Shown here piece after piece: positions 1 to 8,818 of a stretch of 64,000 nt of DNA. The stretch is taken from positions 7,286,001-7,350,000 of the forward strand of contig NZ_LT629791.1 in NCBI RefSeq assembly GCF_900105925.1, read 5' to 3'. The stretch is from Jiangella alkaliphila (lineage in GTDB: Bacteria; Actinomycetota; Actinomycetes; Jiangellales; Jiangellaceae). A model generated the notes under the pieces. The model worked only from the letters and a program-made list of their open reading frames with translations. It had not been told where the DNA came from and did not search any database. The stretch's first letter is position 1, and every line of letters starts with the position of its first letter. A program made the position numbers and the translations under genes.

Positions 1-3000
1 GCCGTTGTTGCCGCCTGCGGTGTTGGACCGGACGACGTTGTCGAACGACTCGCTCTCCAGCGAGATGCCCGCGTCGGTCGTGCCGCTCGCGTTGTTGCCC
101 TGCAGCAGGTTGCCGCTGGACTGGATCAGCGCGATGCCGCCGGCGTTGAACCGCACGTCGTTGGCACGCAGCTCGCTGTCGTTCGCACCGTCGAGCGAGA
201 GGCCGGTGCCGCTGGCCGAGCCGATGGTGTTGGCGACGAACTCGTTGTCGCTGGAGTCCATGACGCTGATGCCGTAGGACCCGCTGACGGTGGACGAGTT
301 GCCCTGCACGACGTTGCCGTCCGACGCCGCCTCGAGCGAGATGCCGGCGCTGCTGCTGGCGGAGAGCTGGTTGTCCAGCAGCGTGTTGCCGGTGGCGGCG
401 AGGAGCGCGATGCCGGACTCGCTGGAGCCGGTGACGAGGTTGCCCTCGACGCGGTTCCCGCTGACGCCGTCGAGCCGGATGCCGTCGCCCGGGTTCAGGC
501 TCAGCGTGTTGTCGAGCACGACGGCGCCGGTGGTGCCGGCGGACAGGACGATGCCGGCGACGTTCTCGTTCACCGTGCTGGTCCGGACGGTGTTGCCCGC
601 GTCCGTGCCGGCCAGCGCGATGCCGGCGTCCTGGTTGGCGGTCGAGTGGATCGACGCGACGACGTTGTTCGCGACCCCGTCACCGAGCTGGACCCCGAAG
701 TCGAAGTCCGTCACGGAGCCGTTGACGATCGCGACGCTGTCGAAGCCCGAGTTCCGCACGCCGGCGCCCTGGCCGGACCCCTCGATGAGGTGCCCGCCGA
801 GGTCCAGCGTGATGCCCGCGGCGCCGATGATCAGGCCGTCACCGGAGCAGCCGGCGAGGTCGTTCGTCACCAGCGTGCTCTGCGTGATGGTCTGGCCACA
901 GCTCACCGCGGCGGCCACCGGCGGTGCGCCGACGGTCCAGTCGAACTCGGCCGGCGTGGCGTCGACGTTGCCCTCGCCGTCGGTCGCCCGCACGAGCAGC
1001 GTGTGCGCGCCCACCGAGAGGCCGGTGTAGGTGGCCGGCGAGGTGCAGGCCACGTACGGCAGCCCGTCCAGCTTGCACTGGAACGTCACGCCCTCCTCGT
1101 TGGAGGAGAAGGTGAAGACCGCCGTCGTGCTGACGGTCATCGCGTCTGGCCCGGAGTCGATCGTGGTCTCCGGTGCGACGCCCGGCGGCGGCGGCTCGAC
1201 GGTCCAGGCGTGCTGGGCCGGCGTCTCGTCGACGTTGCCCGTCCAGTCCGTGGCGCGGACCTCGACGAGATGTTCGCCGATACCCAGGCCGGTGTACGTG
1301 ACGGGGTTGGTGCACGGTGCCCAGGCGCCGCCGTCCAGCCGGCACTCGAACGTCACGGTCGTGGCGTTGTCGCTGCCGGTGAACGTGATGGTCGCCGAGG
1401 TGCTGGTGGTCGGGTCGCTGGGGCCGGAGACGATGGACGTGTCCGGCGGGACCTGGTCGGTCGGCAGCGGCGGGCCGCCGTCGCAGTCGATGTTGAAGCA
1501 CTGGATCACCCGCTGCGTCACCGGGTCGATGCCGCCGCCGACGTTGCCGAAGGCGCGGTTGCCGCCGCCGTCGACGTTGATGCCGGCCACGCTGCCCGTC
1601 TCGGCGTAGATGCCCCAGCCGCCGTTGTTGTTCGCGACGTTGCCGCCGATCATGTGGCCGACGTCGCTGATCGCGATGCCGTCCGCCGCGTTGCTGTTGG
1701 CGGTGTTGCCCTGCACCAGCGTGCCGGAGCCGGGCGGCGCGAACGTGTTCACGGCGATGCCCTCGCCGTCGTTGGCGATCGCGATGTTGCCCAGCAGCAC
1801 GTTGCTCAGCGAGGTGTCGCCGACCTCGATGCCGACACCGGCGTTGTCGCTGGCGTTGTTGGCCTCGACGTGGTTGCCGCTGGACCCGCTGAGGGCGATG
1901 CCGCCGGTGTTGTAGCGGACGTCGTTGTCCTGGACCAGCGAACCCTGGGCGGTCTCCAGCGAGATGCCGACGTCGCCGTTGGTCGTCGCGGCGTTGCCGA
2001 CGATCTCGGTGCCGTTGGACTCGAGGACGATGACGCCGGCCTCGCTCTCGGTGAGGGTGTTGCCCTCGACCCGGTTGCCGTGCGAGCCGAGCTGGATGAG
2101 GACGGCCGCGTCGGAGCTCGTCGCGACCTCGTTCTCCAGCAGCACGTTGGTGCTCGAGCCGTCCAGCTGGACGCCGGCGTTGCTCGTCGCGCTGATCTGG
2201 TTGTTCGCCAGCGTGTTGCCGCTGGAGTTGAGCAGGTAGACGCCCTGCTCGGTGCTGCCGCTGATGATGTTGCCGGTGATCGACGCGTCCTGCGTCCCGG
2301 CCAGCAGCGAGACGCCGATGGCGTTGCCCGCGATCTCGTTGTTGCGGATCGTGTTGCCGTTGGTGCCGTCGTCGGCGTTGCTGAGCTGGACGGCGGCGGT
2401 GATGTTGGACTGCAGCGTCAGGCCGTCGACGATGTTCTGCGCGACGCCGGAGTTGAGCGAGGCACCGAAGTCGAACTCCTGCACGATGCCGTCGCGGACG
2501 GTGACGGAGTCGAACCCGTCGTTGCGGATTCCGGTGCCCTGCCCGACACCGTCGATGATCCGTCCGTCGAGGTCCACGGTGATGCCGTGGGCGCCGATGA
2601 CCAGGCCGTCGCCGGCGCAGTCGGTCAGGTCGTTGTCGACCAGCGTGCTCTGGGTGAGCACCTGGCCACAGGTGACCGTCGTCTGGACCGGAGCGGCGGT
2701 GACCGTCCACAGGTAGCTCGCGGGCGACTCGTCCACGTTGCCGGACGTGTCGGTCGCGCGGACCTGCAGCTCGTGCCCACCGACCGCCAGGCCGGTGAAC
2801 TCGGCCGGCGAGGTGCACGCCGCCCAGGCGCCGGTGTCGAGCTTGCACTCGAACGTCGCGCCCGCCTCGTTGGACGAGAAGGTGAAGGTCGCCGACGTGT
2901 CCACCGTGGTGACGTCGGGTCCGGAGTCGATGGTCGTCTCCGGATCCGTCGTGTCGTCCGGCGGCGTCTCGATCGTCCACGTGTGGACGGCCGGCGTCGG

Positions 3001-6000
3001 GTCGGTGTTGCCCGCGACGTCCCTGGCGCGCACCTCGAACGTGTGCTCGCCGAGGCTCAGCCCGGGGTATTCGGCCGGGCTGACGCAGGCCGCCCACGCG
3101 CCGCCGTCGAGCCGGCACTCGTAGGTGAGGAACGGACCCGGGGTGGCGTTGTCCGAGCCGCGGAACGCGAACGTCGCGGTCGTCTCCGTCGACGGGTCGT
3201 CAGGCGCCGAGCTGATGGTCGTGCTCGGCGGCAGGTCGTCCGGGCCGCGCGGGGCCGGGACCACGTTCCACGTGTACGTCGCCGGGGTGAGGTCGACGTT
3301 GTCGTACGGGTCGATCGCCCGCACCTCGAACGTGTGCTCACCCGACAGCAGGAACGGGTAGATCTGCGGGCTGCCGCACTCGACCCAGTTGTCGACGTCC
3401 GGCGGCTGCGGCGGCTCGCCCGGCTCCGGCGGATCGACGGGCGGGTCCGGCGGCGCGTCCAGCCGGCACTCGAACCGCAGCGCGGTCGCGGGCGCGAGGT
3501 TGTCCGTGCCCGTGAACGTGAAGATCTGCGGCGAGAGCGAGCTGGCGCCGTTGGCCGGCTGGGTCAGGATCTGCGTGTCCGGCGCGGTGAGGTCCGGCGG
3601 CAGCACCGGCGGGGCCGTACCGGGCGCGCAGACGACGCCCTCGCACTGCTCCGGCTCGGCGTTCCCGCTGGCCAGGTTGCCGCCACCGTCGATCGTCAGC
3701 ACGTCGGCCGTGATGCCCCACCCGGCGTTGTTGTACGCCTCGTTGGCGGTGACCTCGTGGCCGCCGCCGTCGACAGCGATGCCGTCGGCGAGGTTGCCGG
3801 TGGCCTCGTTGTCCTCGATGACGTTGCCGTCGATCGGGTTGCCGTTCTCGTCCAGCAGCTCCGCGGTGACCGCGATGCCGGCGCCGCCGCCGTGGTCGGC
3901 GACGTTGCCGCTGATGACGTTGCGGTGGCTGGACTCCACCCCGATGCCTTCGGCGCCGGTGTGGCTGACCTCGTTGCCGGTGACCTCGTTGTCGTGCGAG
4001 CCGGCCAACGCGATGCCGCCCGGGTTGAACCGGGCGTCGTTCTCGCTGACCACGCCGTGGTGCGCGTTGGACAGCGAGATGCCGGCGCCGCCGGACAGGT
4101 GCAGCACGTTGCCGGTGACGACGGTGCCGTCGGAGTCGTCGACCGAGATCGCCGAGTCGCTGCTGCGGCTGGACGTGTTGCCCTCGACGGTGTTGCGGTG
4201 CGAGCCGGCGTGGATCGCCATCGCCGCGTCGCCGGTGTCGGAGACGGTGTTGCCGGCGATGACGTTGTCGCTGGCGCTCTCCAGGTAGATGCCGCCGTCG
4301 CTGTCCAGCAGCGGGTCGTGCGTGAGGCCGCTGACGGTGTTGCCCTCGACCCGGTTGTAGCCGGAGTCGAACAGGTACACCTGCCGGCCCAGGTTCCCGC
4401 CGAACGTGTTGCCCTCGACCAGGGCGCCCTCGGTGCCGAACACCGCCGCGACGCCGTCGCCGTTGAGGTTCATCACGTTGTCGTGGACGTGGACGCCGTA
4501 GCGGCCGTCGTCGGCGTCGTGCAGCTCGACGCCGGCCATGAGGTTGTTCGTCAGCGTCAGATCGTGCACGGAGCCGTGCTCGCCGCCGCCGAGGATGCGC
4601 ACGCCGTAGCCGAACCACTCGATGGTGCCGTTGCGGACGTCGACGTTGGCGTGCCCGGCGTTGCGGACACCCGCGTGCAGACCCTCCTCGGCGCCCGGGT
4701 CGACGAACAGCGCGCTCTTCAGCGTGTGCCCGTTGAGGTCGAGGACGATGTTCGGCGCGCCGATCACCAGGCCCTCGCCCAGGCACAGGAGGTCGTTGTC
4801 GATCCGGGTGCTCTCGGTGATCACCTGGCCACAGGTCACCGTCTCCGGCGAGCCGGGCTCCGGCGGCGCCGGCGGCTCCGGCGTGCCGACCTCCTGGAAC
4901 CGCAGCACCAGCTGCGGCGGCGTCGGCGGCTCGAGCACGGCCTCGCTGCTGATGAACGACGACTCGGCGCCGGTGAGGTCGCCCTCGGCGGAGTCGCGGA
5001 TCGTCCAGCCGTTGTTCGCCGTGGCGCCGTCGAGCATCGACTGCACCTGGCCGGTCATGGTCCACTCGCGGTAGCCGGCGCCCGAGCTGGTCGCGACGGC
5101 GGCACCGGCGGTGCCCGGCTGGTTGTTCCAGTTCAGCTGGGACTCGTCCCAGGCGGCGTCGGTGGCGACGGCCTCCAGCGAGCGGCCGGCCTCGCCCTCG
5201 CCGTGCAGCCGCAGCGTCGCCCGCTCCAGGACGCAGTCGTCCGGCACGTCGGGCAGCGTGAACCGCACGAACGACCGGGCGTTCTGGTCAGGCTCGTTCG
5301 ACCGCACGACCAGTTCCTCGGACGCGCCGAAGTTGTCCAGTGGCTGGCCCTGTTCGACATGGGTGTCGGCGGCGGCCGGCAGGATGATGTTGGCCGCGGT
5401 GCAGCTGCTCGGCTCGGTCACCGTCCACGTGTGGGTGGCCGGCGTCGGGTCGATGTTGCCCTCACCGTCGATCGCCCGCACCTGCACGGTGTGCTCGCCC
5501 GGCGCCAGGTTCGAGAACACGGCCGGGTTGAAGCACTCCAGCCACGCGTCCGGGTCGACGGTGTCGATGCGGCACTCGAACTCCAGGAACTGCGGCGCGG
5601 TGCGGTCGTCGGTGCCGGTGAACGTGAACGCCGCGGAGTTGCGGTCGCTCGGGTCCGACGGGGTCTCCTGGAAGACGGTGTTCGGCGCGGTGCCGTCGGG
5701 CTGGAACTCGAAGGACTCCGAGTCCGGTGTCGGGTCGACGTTGCCCGCGCGGTCGATCGCGCGCACCTCGAACAGGTAGATGCCGTCCTCGACCAGCTCG
5801 ACCTGCCACGGGTTCGGGCAGCCGACGAACATCTCCTCGGGGTCCAGCGGCTCGGTCGGGTCCGGCGGCTCCGGCGGCTCGCCCGGCTCGAACTCGAGCA
5901 GGCGGCACTCGTAGAGCAGCTCCTCGGTCGGCGTGACGTCGTCGATGCCGGTGAACGTGAACAGCGAGGTGTTCTCGGTGTCCTGCGTCGGGCCCGAGAC

Positions 6001-8031
6001 GTACGCGGTGTCCGGCGGGCTCGAGTCGGCCGCCGCGAACGGGCCCTCGTACTCGAACGCGCCGCTGTCGCACTTGTTGTCCGCCGGGTCCGGCTGGTTG
6101 CCCTGCGGCCGGCTGACGCCGCGCTGGTCCACCGTCGGGCACGGCTCGACGCCGCCGTCGATGGCGAAGCTCTCCTCGCGCAGCGCCATCGTCATGGTCG
6201 GGCCGCCGTTGTCGGCGACGGCGTCCAGGCCGGCGGTCGACGCGTTCTGGCGGTCGCGGGCGCCGCGGAAGTGGCAGGAGTCGCCGTTCTCGATGTTGCC
6301 GCCCTCGGACCCGATGGCGAAGTTGCAGCTCGGGCTGAGCAGGTTGTCCGAGACGATCGTGTTGCGGAAGATCACGCTGGTGCTGGGCTCGATCGGGACG
6401 GACGGGACGCTGACCTCGCCGCCGACGCCGCTGGCCAGCGGTGCGCTGTTGTGCGCGATGGTGGTGCTGCCCACGTGCACGTCGGCGTCGGCGTCGATGT
6501 ACAGGCCGCCGCCGCGCACCTGCGCGATGTTGCCGGTGATGGTGACGTTCTCGTAGTTCGCCGCGGCGTCGCCCAGGCCGTAGATGCCGCCGCCCAGGCC
6601 GGTGTCGTCGGAGAAGCGCTGGATGGCGCGGTTGTCCCAGAACGTCGACGACTCGACCCGCAGCGCGCCGTCGGCCTCGTTGGCCAGGCCGCCGCCGTTC
6701 TCGGCGGTGTTCGCGCGGACCATCGTCTCGGAGATGGTGAAGTCGCCGCTGCCGTCGCTGAGGATGCCGCCGCCGTCGAGCTCGGCCTCGTTGCCCATGA
6801 TCGTCAGGCCCGTGACGGTGACCCGCGCGGCCGCGTTCAGCAGACCGCCGCCGGCCTCCGCGTGGTTGCCGGTGATCTCGGTGTTCTCGATGTTCACCGA
6901 GCCGTTGTTCTCCAGCGCGATGCCGCCGCCGGCGGTGCCGGCGCTGTTCTCGGTGAACGTCGACGACTCGACGACGACCGGGCCGCTGCCGCCGGCGAAC
7001 AGGCCGCCGCCGCTGCCCTCGGTGACGCCCTCGACCTCGATGCCGGCCTCGTTGCCGGTGAACGCGACGTCCTCGATGGACACAGGGCGCTCGATGCCGG
7101 TGAACACGCCGCCGCCGTCGCCGGTCGCGGTGTTGCCCTCGATGGCGCCGCCGCGGATCGACAGGCTCGCCTTCGACCCGGCGACCACGCCGCCGCCGTC
7201 GCCGTCGGTCGCGTGGTTGTCGGTGATGGGGGTGTTGGTCAGGTTCAGCGCGCCCTCGTGGTCGATGAACACGCCACCGCCGGACATGGCGGAGTTGCCG
7301 TCGACGGTGACGCCGCTGAGGTTCAGGCGGCTCGGCACGCCGGTCAGGCTGGGCTCGCCGCCGCCGAACACGCCGCCGCCGTTGTGCGCGGTGTTGCCGG
7401 TCAGCGCGCCACCGGTGATCGTCACGGTGCCGCTCAGCGCGTAGATGCCGCCGCCGTCGCCGATCGCCTCGCTGTCGGTGACGTTGACACCGTTCAGGCG
7501 GATGTTGCCGCCCGACGCGGTGTAGAGGGCGCCGCCCTCTTCCTGGGCGAAGCCCTCGCGCAGCGTCAGGCCGGAGAGCGTCACCGCCCCGGCCGTCTCG
7601 TGGATCTCCAGCACCCGGTCCAGCGCCGTCTGCTCCGGCGGCGCGCCCGATGGCGCGTCCCCGCCGTCGACGACCGTCGCCGCGGCGCCGGCACCGTTGA
7701 CGGTGACCGGCGCGGTGATGTCGAGGTCGCCGGTGTCGGCGCCGTTGTCGCCCTCGGGCGCGATGGCCAGCTCGTACGTGCCGGCCGCCACCTGGATGAC
7801 GTCCGGCGCCGTCGAGGCGTTCGACTCCTGGATCGCGGCGCGGAGCGTGCACTCGCCCGCGCCGGTCAGACAGATGCCGTCACCGACGTCGGCGTCGGCC
7901 GCATCCGTGGTACTCGTCAGCACGAACGTCTCGCCGGCCTGTGCCGCCGGCGCCGTCAGCGCGATGATGCCGGCCACTGTGGCGATGGCCGCCAACAATG
8001 CGACCAGCGCTTTAGCCCGCCCCTTGGACAT
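1..8031 (-). CDS. Giant secreted modular beta-helix / Ig-like protein (3' end outside window)
   Basis: One frame stays open from the ATG at 8031 to the left edge (2677 codons), so the C-terminus is missing. Residues 1-32 form a signal peptide ending AQA. A CSLREA-like segment (CTLRAAIQESNA, about 60-75) opens a right-handed beta-helix. The helix closes with a choice-of-anchor-Q signature (DNGGPT, then DQRGV and CDSGAFE, about 600-660). Next come two Ig-like modules (about 667-877) and a DNRLRE/CBM96-like domain (about 878-1047). A CGQ-led helix follows (1060-1457), then three Ig-like modules (1470-1774), a second CGQ helix (1782-2180), two more Ig-like modules (2187-2365) and a third CGQ helix running off the window. 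Ig modules share the ECRLDGG, CTSPATYTGL, HTFEVRATD and GNVD signatures. The family is extracellular; adhesion or carbohydrate binding is inference. A G-rich stretch about 8-14 nt upstream may be the ribosome site. Confidence 0.88.
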   Translation of the reverse strand, partial: MSKGRAKALVALLAAIATVAGIIALTAPAAQAGETFVLTSTTDAADADVGDGICLTGAGECTLRAAIQESNASTAPDVIQVAAGTYELAIAPEGDNGADTGDLDITAPVTVNGAGAAATVVDGGDAPSGAPPEQTALDRVLEIHETAGAVTLSGLTLREGFAQEEGGALYTASGGNIRLNGVNVTDSEAIGDGGGIYALSGTVTITGGALTGNTAHNGGGVFGGGEPSLTGVPSRLNLSGVTVDGNSAMSGGGVFIDHEGALNLTNTPITDNHATDGDGGGVVAGSKASLSIRGGAIEGNTATGDGGGVFTGIERPVSIEDVAFTGNEAGIEVEGVTEGSGGGLFAGGSGPVVVESSTFTENSAGTAGGGIALENNGSVNIENTEITGNHAEAGGGLLNAAARVTVTGLTIMGNEAELDGGGILSDGSGDFTISETMVRANTAENGGGLANEADGALRVESSTFWDNRAIQRFSDDTGLGGGIYGLGDAAANYENVTITGNIAQVRGGGLYIDADADVHVGSTTIAHNSAPLASGVGGEVSVPSVPIEPSTSVIFRNTIVSDNLLSPSCNFAIGSEGGNIENGDSCHFRGARDRQNASTAGLDAVADNGGPTMTMALREESFAIDGGVEPCPTVDQRGVSRPQGNQPDPADNKCDSGAFEYEGPFAAADSSPPDTAYVSGPTQDTENTSLFTFTGIDDVTPTEELLYECRLLEFEPGEPPEPPDPTEPLDPEEMFVGCPNPWQVELVEDGIYLFEVRAIDRAGNVDPTPDSESFEFQPDGTAPNTVFQETPSDPSDRNSAAFTFTGTDDRTAPQFLEFECRIDTVDPDAWLECFNPAVFSNLAPGEHTVQVRAIDGEGNIDPTPATHTWTVTEPSSCTAANIILPAAADTHVEQGQPLDNFGASEELVVRSNEPDQNARSFVRFTLPDVPDDCVLERATLRLHGEGEAGRSLEAVATDAAWDESQLNWNNQPGTAGAAVATSSGAGYREWTMTGQVQSMLDGATANNGWTIRDSAEGDLTGAESSFISSEAVLEPPTPPQLVLRFQEVGTPEPPAPPEPGSPETVTCGQVITESTRIDNDLLCLGEGLVIGAPNIVLDLNGHTLKSALFVDPGAEEGLHAGVRNAGHANVDVRNGTIEWFGYGVRILGGGEHGSVHDLTLTNNLMAGVELHDADDGRYGVHVHDNVMNLNGDGVAAVFGTEGALVEGNTFGGNLGRQVYLFDSGYNRVEGNTVSGLTHDPLLDSDGGIYLESASDNVIAGNTVSDTGDAAMAIHAGSHRNTVEGNTSSRSSDSAISVDDSDGTVVTGNVLHLSGGAGISLSNAHHGVVSENDARFNPGGIALAGSHDNEVTGNEVSHTGAEGIGVESSHRNVISGNVADHGGGAGIAVTAELLDENGNPIDGNVIEDNEATGNLADGIAVDGGGHEVTANEAYNNAGWGITADVLTIDGGGNLASGNAEPEQCEGVVCAPGTAPPVLPPDLTAPDTQILTQPANGASSLSPQIFTFTGTDNLAPATALRFECRLDAPPDPPVDPPEPGEPPQPPDVDNWVECGSPQIYPFLLSGEHTFEVRAIDPYDNVDLTPATYTWNVVPAPRGPDDLPPSTTISSAPDDPSTETTATFAFRGSDNATPGPFLTYECRLDGGAWAACVSPAEYPGLSLGEHTFEVRARDVAGNTDPTPAVHTWTIETPPDDTTDPETTIDSGPDVTTVDTSATFTFSSNEAGATFECKLDTGAWAACTSPAEFTGLAVGGHELQVRATDTSGNVDESPASYLWTVTAAPVQTTVTCGQVLTQSTLVDNDLTDCAGDGLVIGAHGITVDLDGRIIDGVGQGTGIRNDGFDSVTVRDGIVQEFDFGASLNSGVAQNIVDGLTLQSNITAAVQLSNADDGTNGNTIRNNEIAGNAIGVSLLAGTQDASITGNIISGSTEQGVYLLNSSGNTLANNQISATSNAGVQLDGSSTNVLLENEVATSSDAAVLIQLGSHGNRVEGNTLTESEAGVIVLESNGTEIVGNAATTNGDVGISLETAQGSLVQDNDVRYNTGGIALSGSSGNHVEANNASDNAGVGIEVGDTSLSNVLLGNIAIANDGEGIAVNTFAPPGSGTLVQGNTANSNAADGIAISDVGHMIGGNVANNNGGWGIYAETGSVAGINVDGGGNRAFGNVGGGIDPVTQRVIQCFNIDCDGGPPLPTDQVPPDTSIVSGPSDPTTSTSATITFTGSDNATTVTFECRLDGGAWAPCTNPVTYTGLGIGEHLVEVRATDWTGNVDETPAQHAWTVEPPPPGVAPETTIDSGPDAMTVSTTAVFTFSSNEEGVTFQCKLDGLPYVACTSPATYTGLSVGAHTLLVRATDGEGNVDATPAEFDWTVGAPPVAAAVSCGQTITQSTLVTNDLAGCSGDGLIIGAAGITLDLGGHLIEGSGQGAGVRNSGFDSVAIVNGSVTDFDFGVQLGDGVANNVVASIHSTANQDAGIALAGTDAGNTVRTSTVNENVAGIVLSAGTTGAVVLDNTLSLNPGDGIRLDGVSGNRVEGNLVTGSSESGIALLAATGNTLLDNQLSASSSAGISLEAASDGNVVQGNSSTVSGSYGISVMDSSDNEFVANTIGSASGTGLSLDGANDSELRANDVRFNAGGIALIQSSGNLLQGNNASGTTDAGISLESESFDNVVRSNTAGGNNG

Positions 8032-8115
8032 GACTACCCGCCCCCCTGCGGAAGACCCCCCGGCCATTCCGCACGCCCCACCTGGATATCGACGGTGTCA
8101 GCGTCCCGTGGTGCG

Positions 8116-8143
8116 ATGAGACGGCTGTAAGGCGATCATGAGA
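8116..8143 (-). promoter_or_regulatory. Spaced direct repeat, possible response-regulator site
   Basis: On the minus strand the hexamer TCTCAT occurs twice, exactly 22 bp apart. A weaker CCTTACA lies in the middle, giving an 11-bp phasing. OmpR/PhoB-type regulators typically bind direct repeats of about 11-bp period. The repeat lies just past the end of the response regulator gene and roughly 85-112 bp upstream of the start of the giant secreted protein, so it could control that gene. The assignment is inference. Confidence 0.35.
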
Positions 8144-8149
8144 GCTTCT

Positions 8150-8818
8150 TTACGGGGTTTTGAGCCGGTATCCGACGCCCCGGACGGTCTCGATCACGTC
8201 GGCGCCGAGCTTCTTGCGCAGCGCGTTGACGTAGACGTTCACCACGTTCGTGCCGGGATCGACGGCGTATCCCCACACCTGTGACAGCAGCTGATCGCGG
8301 CCCAGCACCTGGTCCGGATGCCGCAGGAACGTCTCCAGCAAGGCGAACTCGCGACTGGTGAGATCGACCGCCCGGCCGTGCACCCAGGCGCGCCGGCTGC
8401 GCAGGTCGAGCTGCACGTCGCCGGCCGCCACCGTCGCCGACCCGGTCCCGCTCGACGTCGTGCGCAACCGGCTGCGGACCCGGGCCAGCAGCTCGTCGAA
8501 GTGGAAGGGCTTGCGCATGTAATCGTCGGCGCCGCTCTCCAGGCAGGTGACCGCGTCGCGTTCGGGCAGCCCGGTCAGCACGACGACGGGGACGGTGTGC
8601 CCGGCCGAGCGCAGCTCGCGCAGCACCCGCAGTCCGTCGCGCTCGGGCAGGCCGAGGTCGAGCACCACGAGGTCGAAGGCGCCGGACATGCCCAGCCGCC
8701 GCGCCGTCAGGCCGTCGTCGGCGAGCTCGGTGGCATAGCCGTGCCTGCGCAGCCCTTTCTGCACGAACGCGCTGATCAGCGGGTCGTCCTCGACGATGAG
8801 GATGGTCGTCACGTCCAC
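8150..8818 (-). CDS. OmpR/PhoB-family response regulator
   Basis: This 222-residue protein has a receiver domain followed by a winged-helix DNA-binding domain. The acidic pair is D11/D12, the phosphoacceptor D54 (in VVLDLGLP), the switch residue T82 and the conserved lysine K103 (in RKPF). The C-terminal half carries the family signatures LTSREFALLETFLRHPDQVL and VRGVGYRL. It starts with GTG and overlaps the end of the upstream histidine kinase by 10 bp, so the two are translationally coupled and surely partners. The giant secreted protein follows 118 bp downstream on the same strand, which makes that gene the obvious candidate target. Its signal and regulon are not evident. Confidence 0.95.
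   Translation of the reverse strand: MDVTTILIVEDDPLISAFVQKGLRRHGYATELADDGLTARRLGMSGAFDLVVLDLGLPERDGLRVLRELRSAGHTVPVVVLTGLPERDAVTCLESGADDYMRKPFHFDELLARVRSRLRTTSSGTGSATVAAGDVQLDLRSRRAWVHGRAVDLTSREFALLETFLRHPDQVLGRDQLLSQVWGYAVDPGTNVVNVYVNALRKKLGADVIETVRGVGYRLKTP

Noticed and set aside
1-8031. CRISPR-like regular repeats
   Set aside because: The periodicity is that of beta-helix and Ig-like coding modules with variable unit length. There are no short identical repeats with unique spacers.
646-8130. A 2494-codon plus-strand reading frame opposite the giant gene
   Set aside because: It is codon-aligned antisense to a well-defined secreted beta-helix protein. Its translation is an Arg/Asp/Val-rich low-complexity string without any domain.
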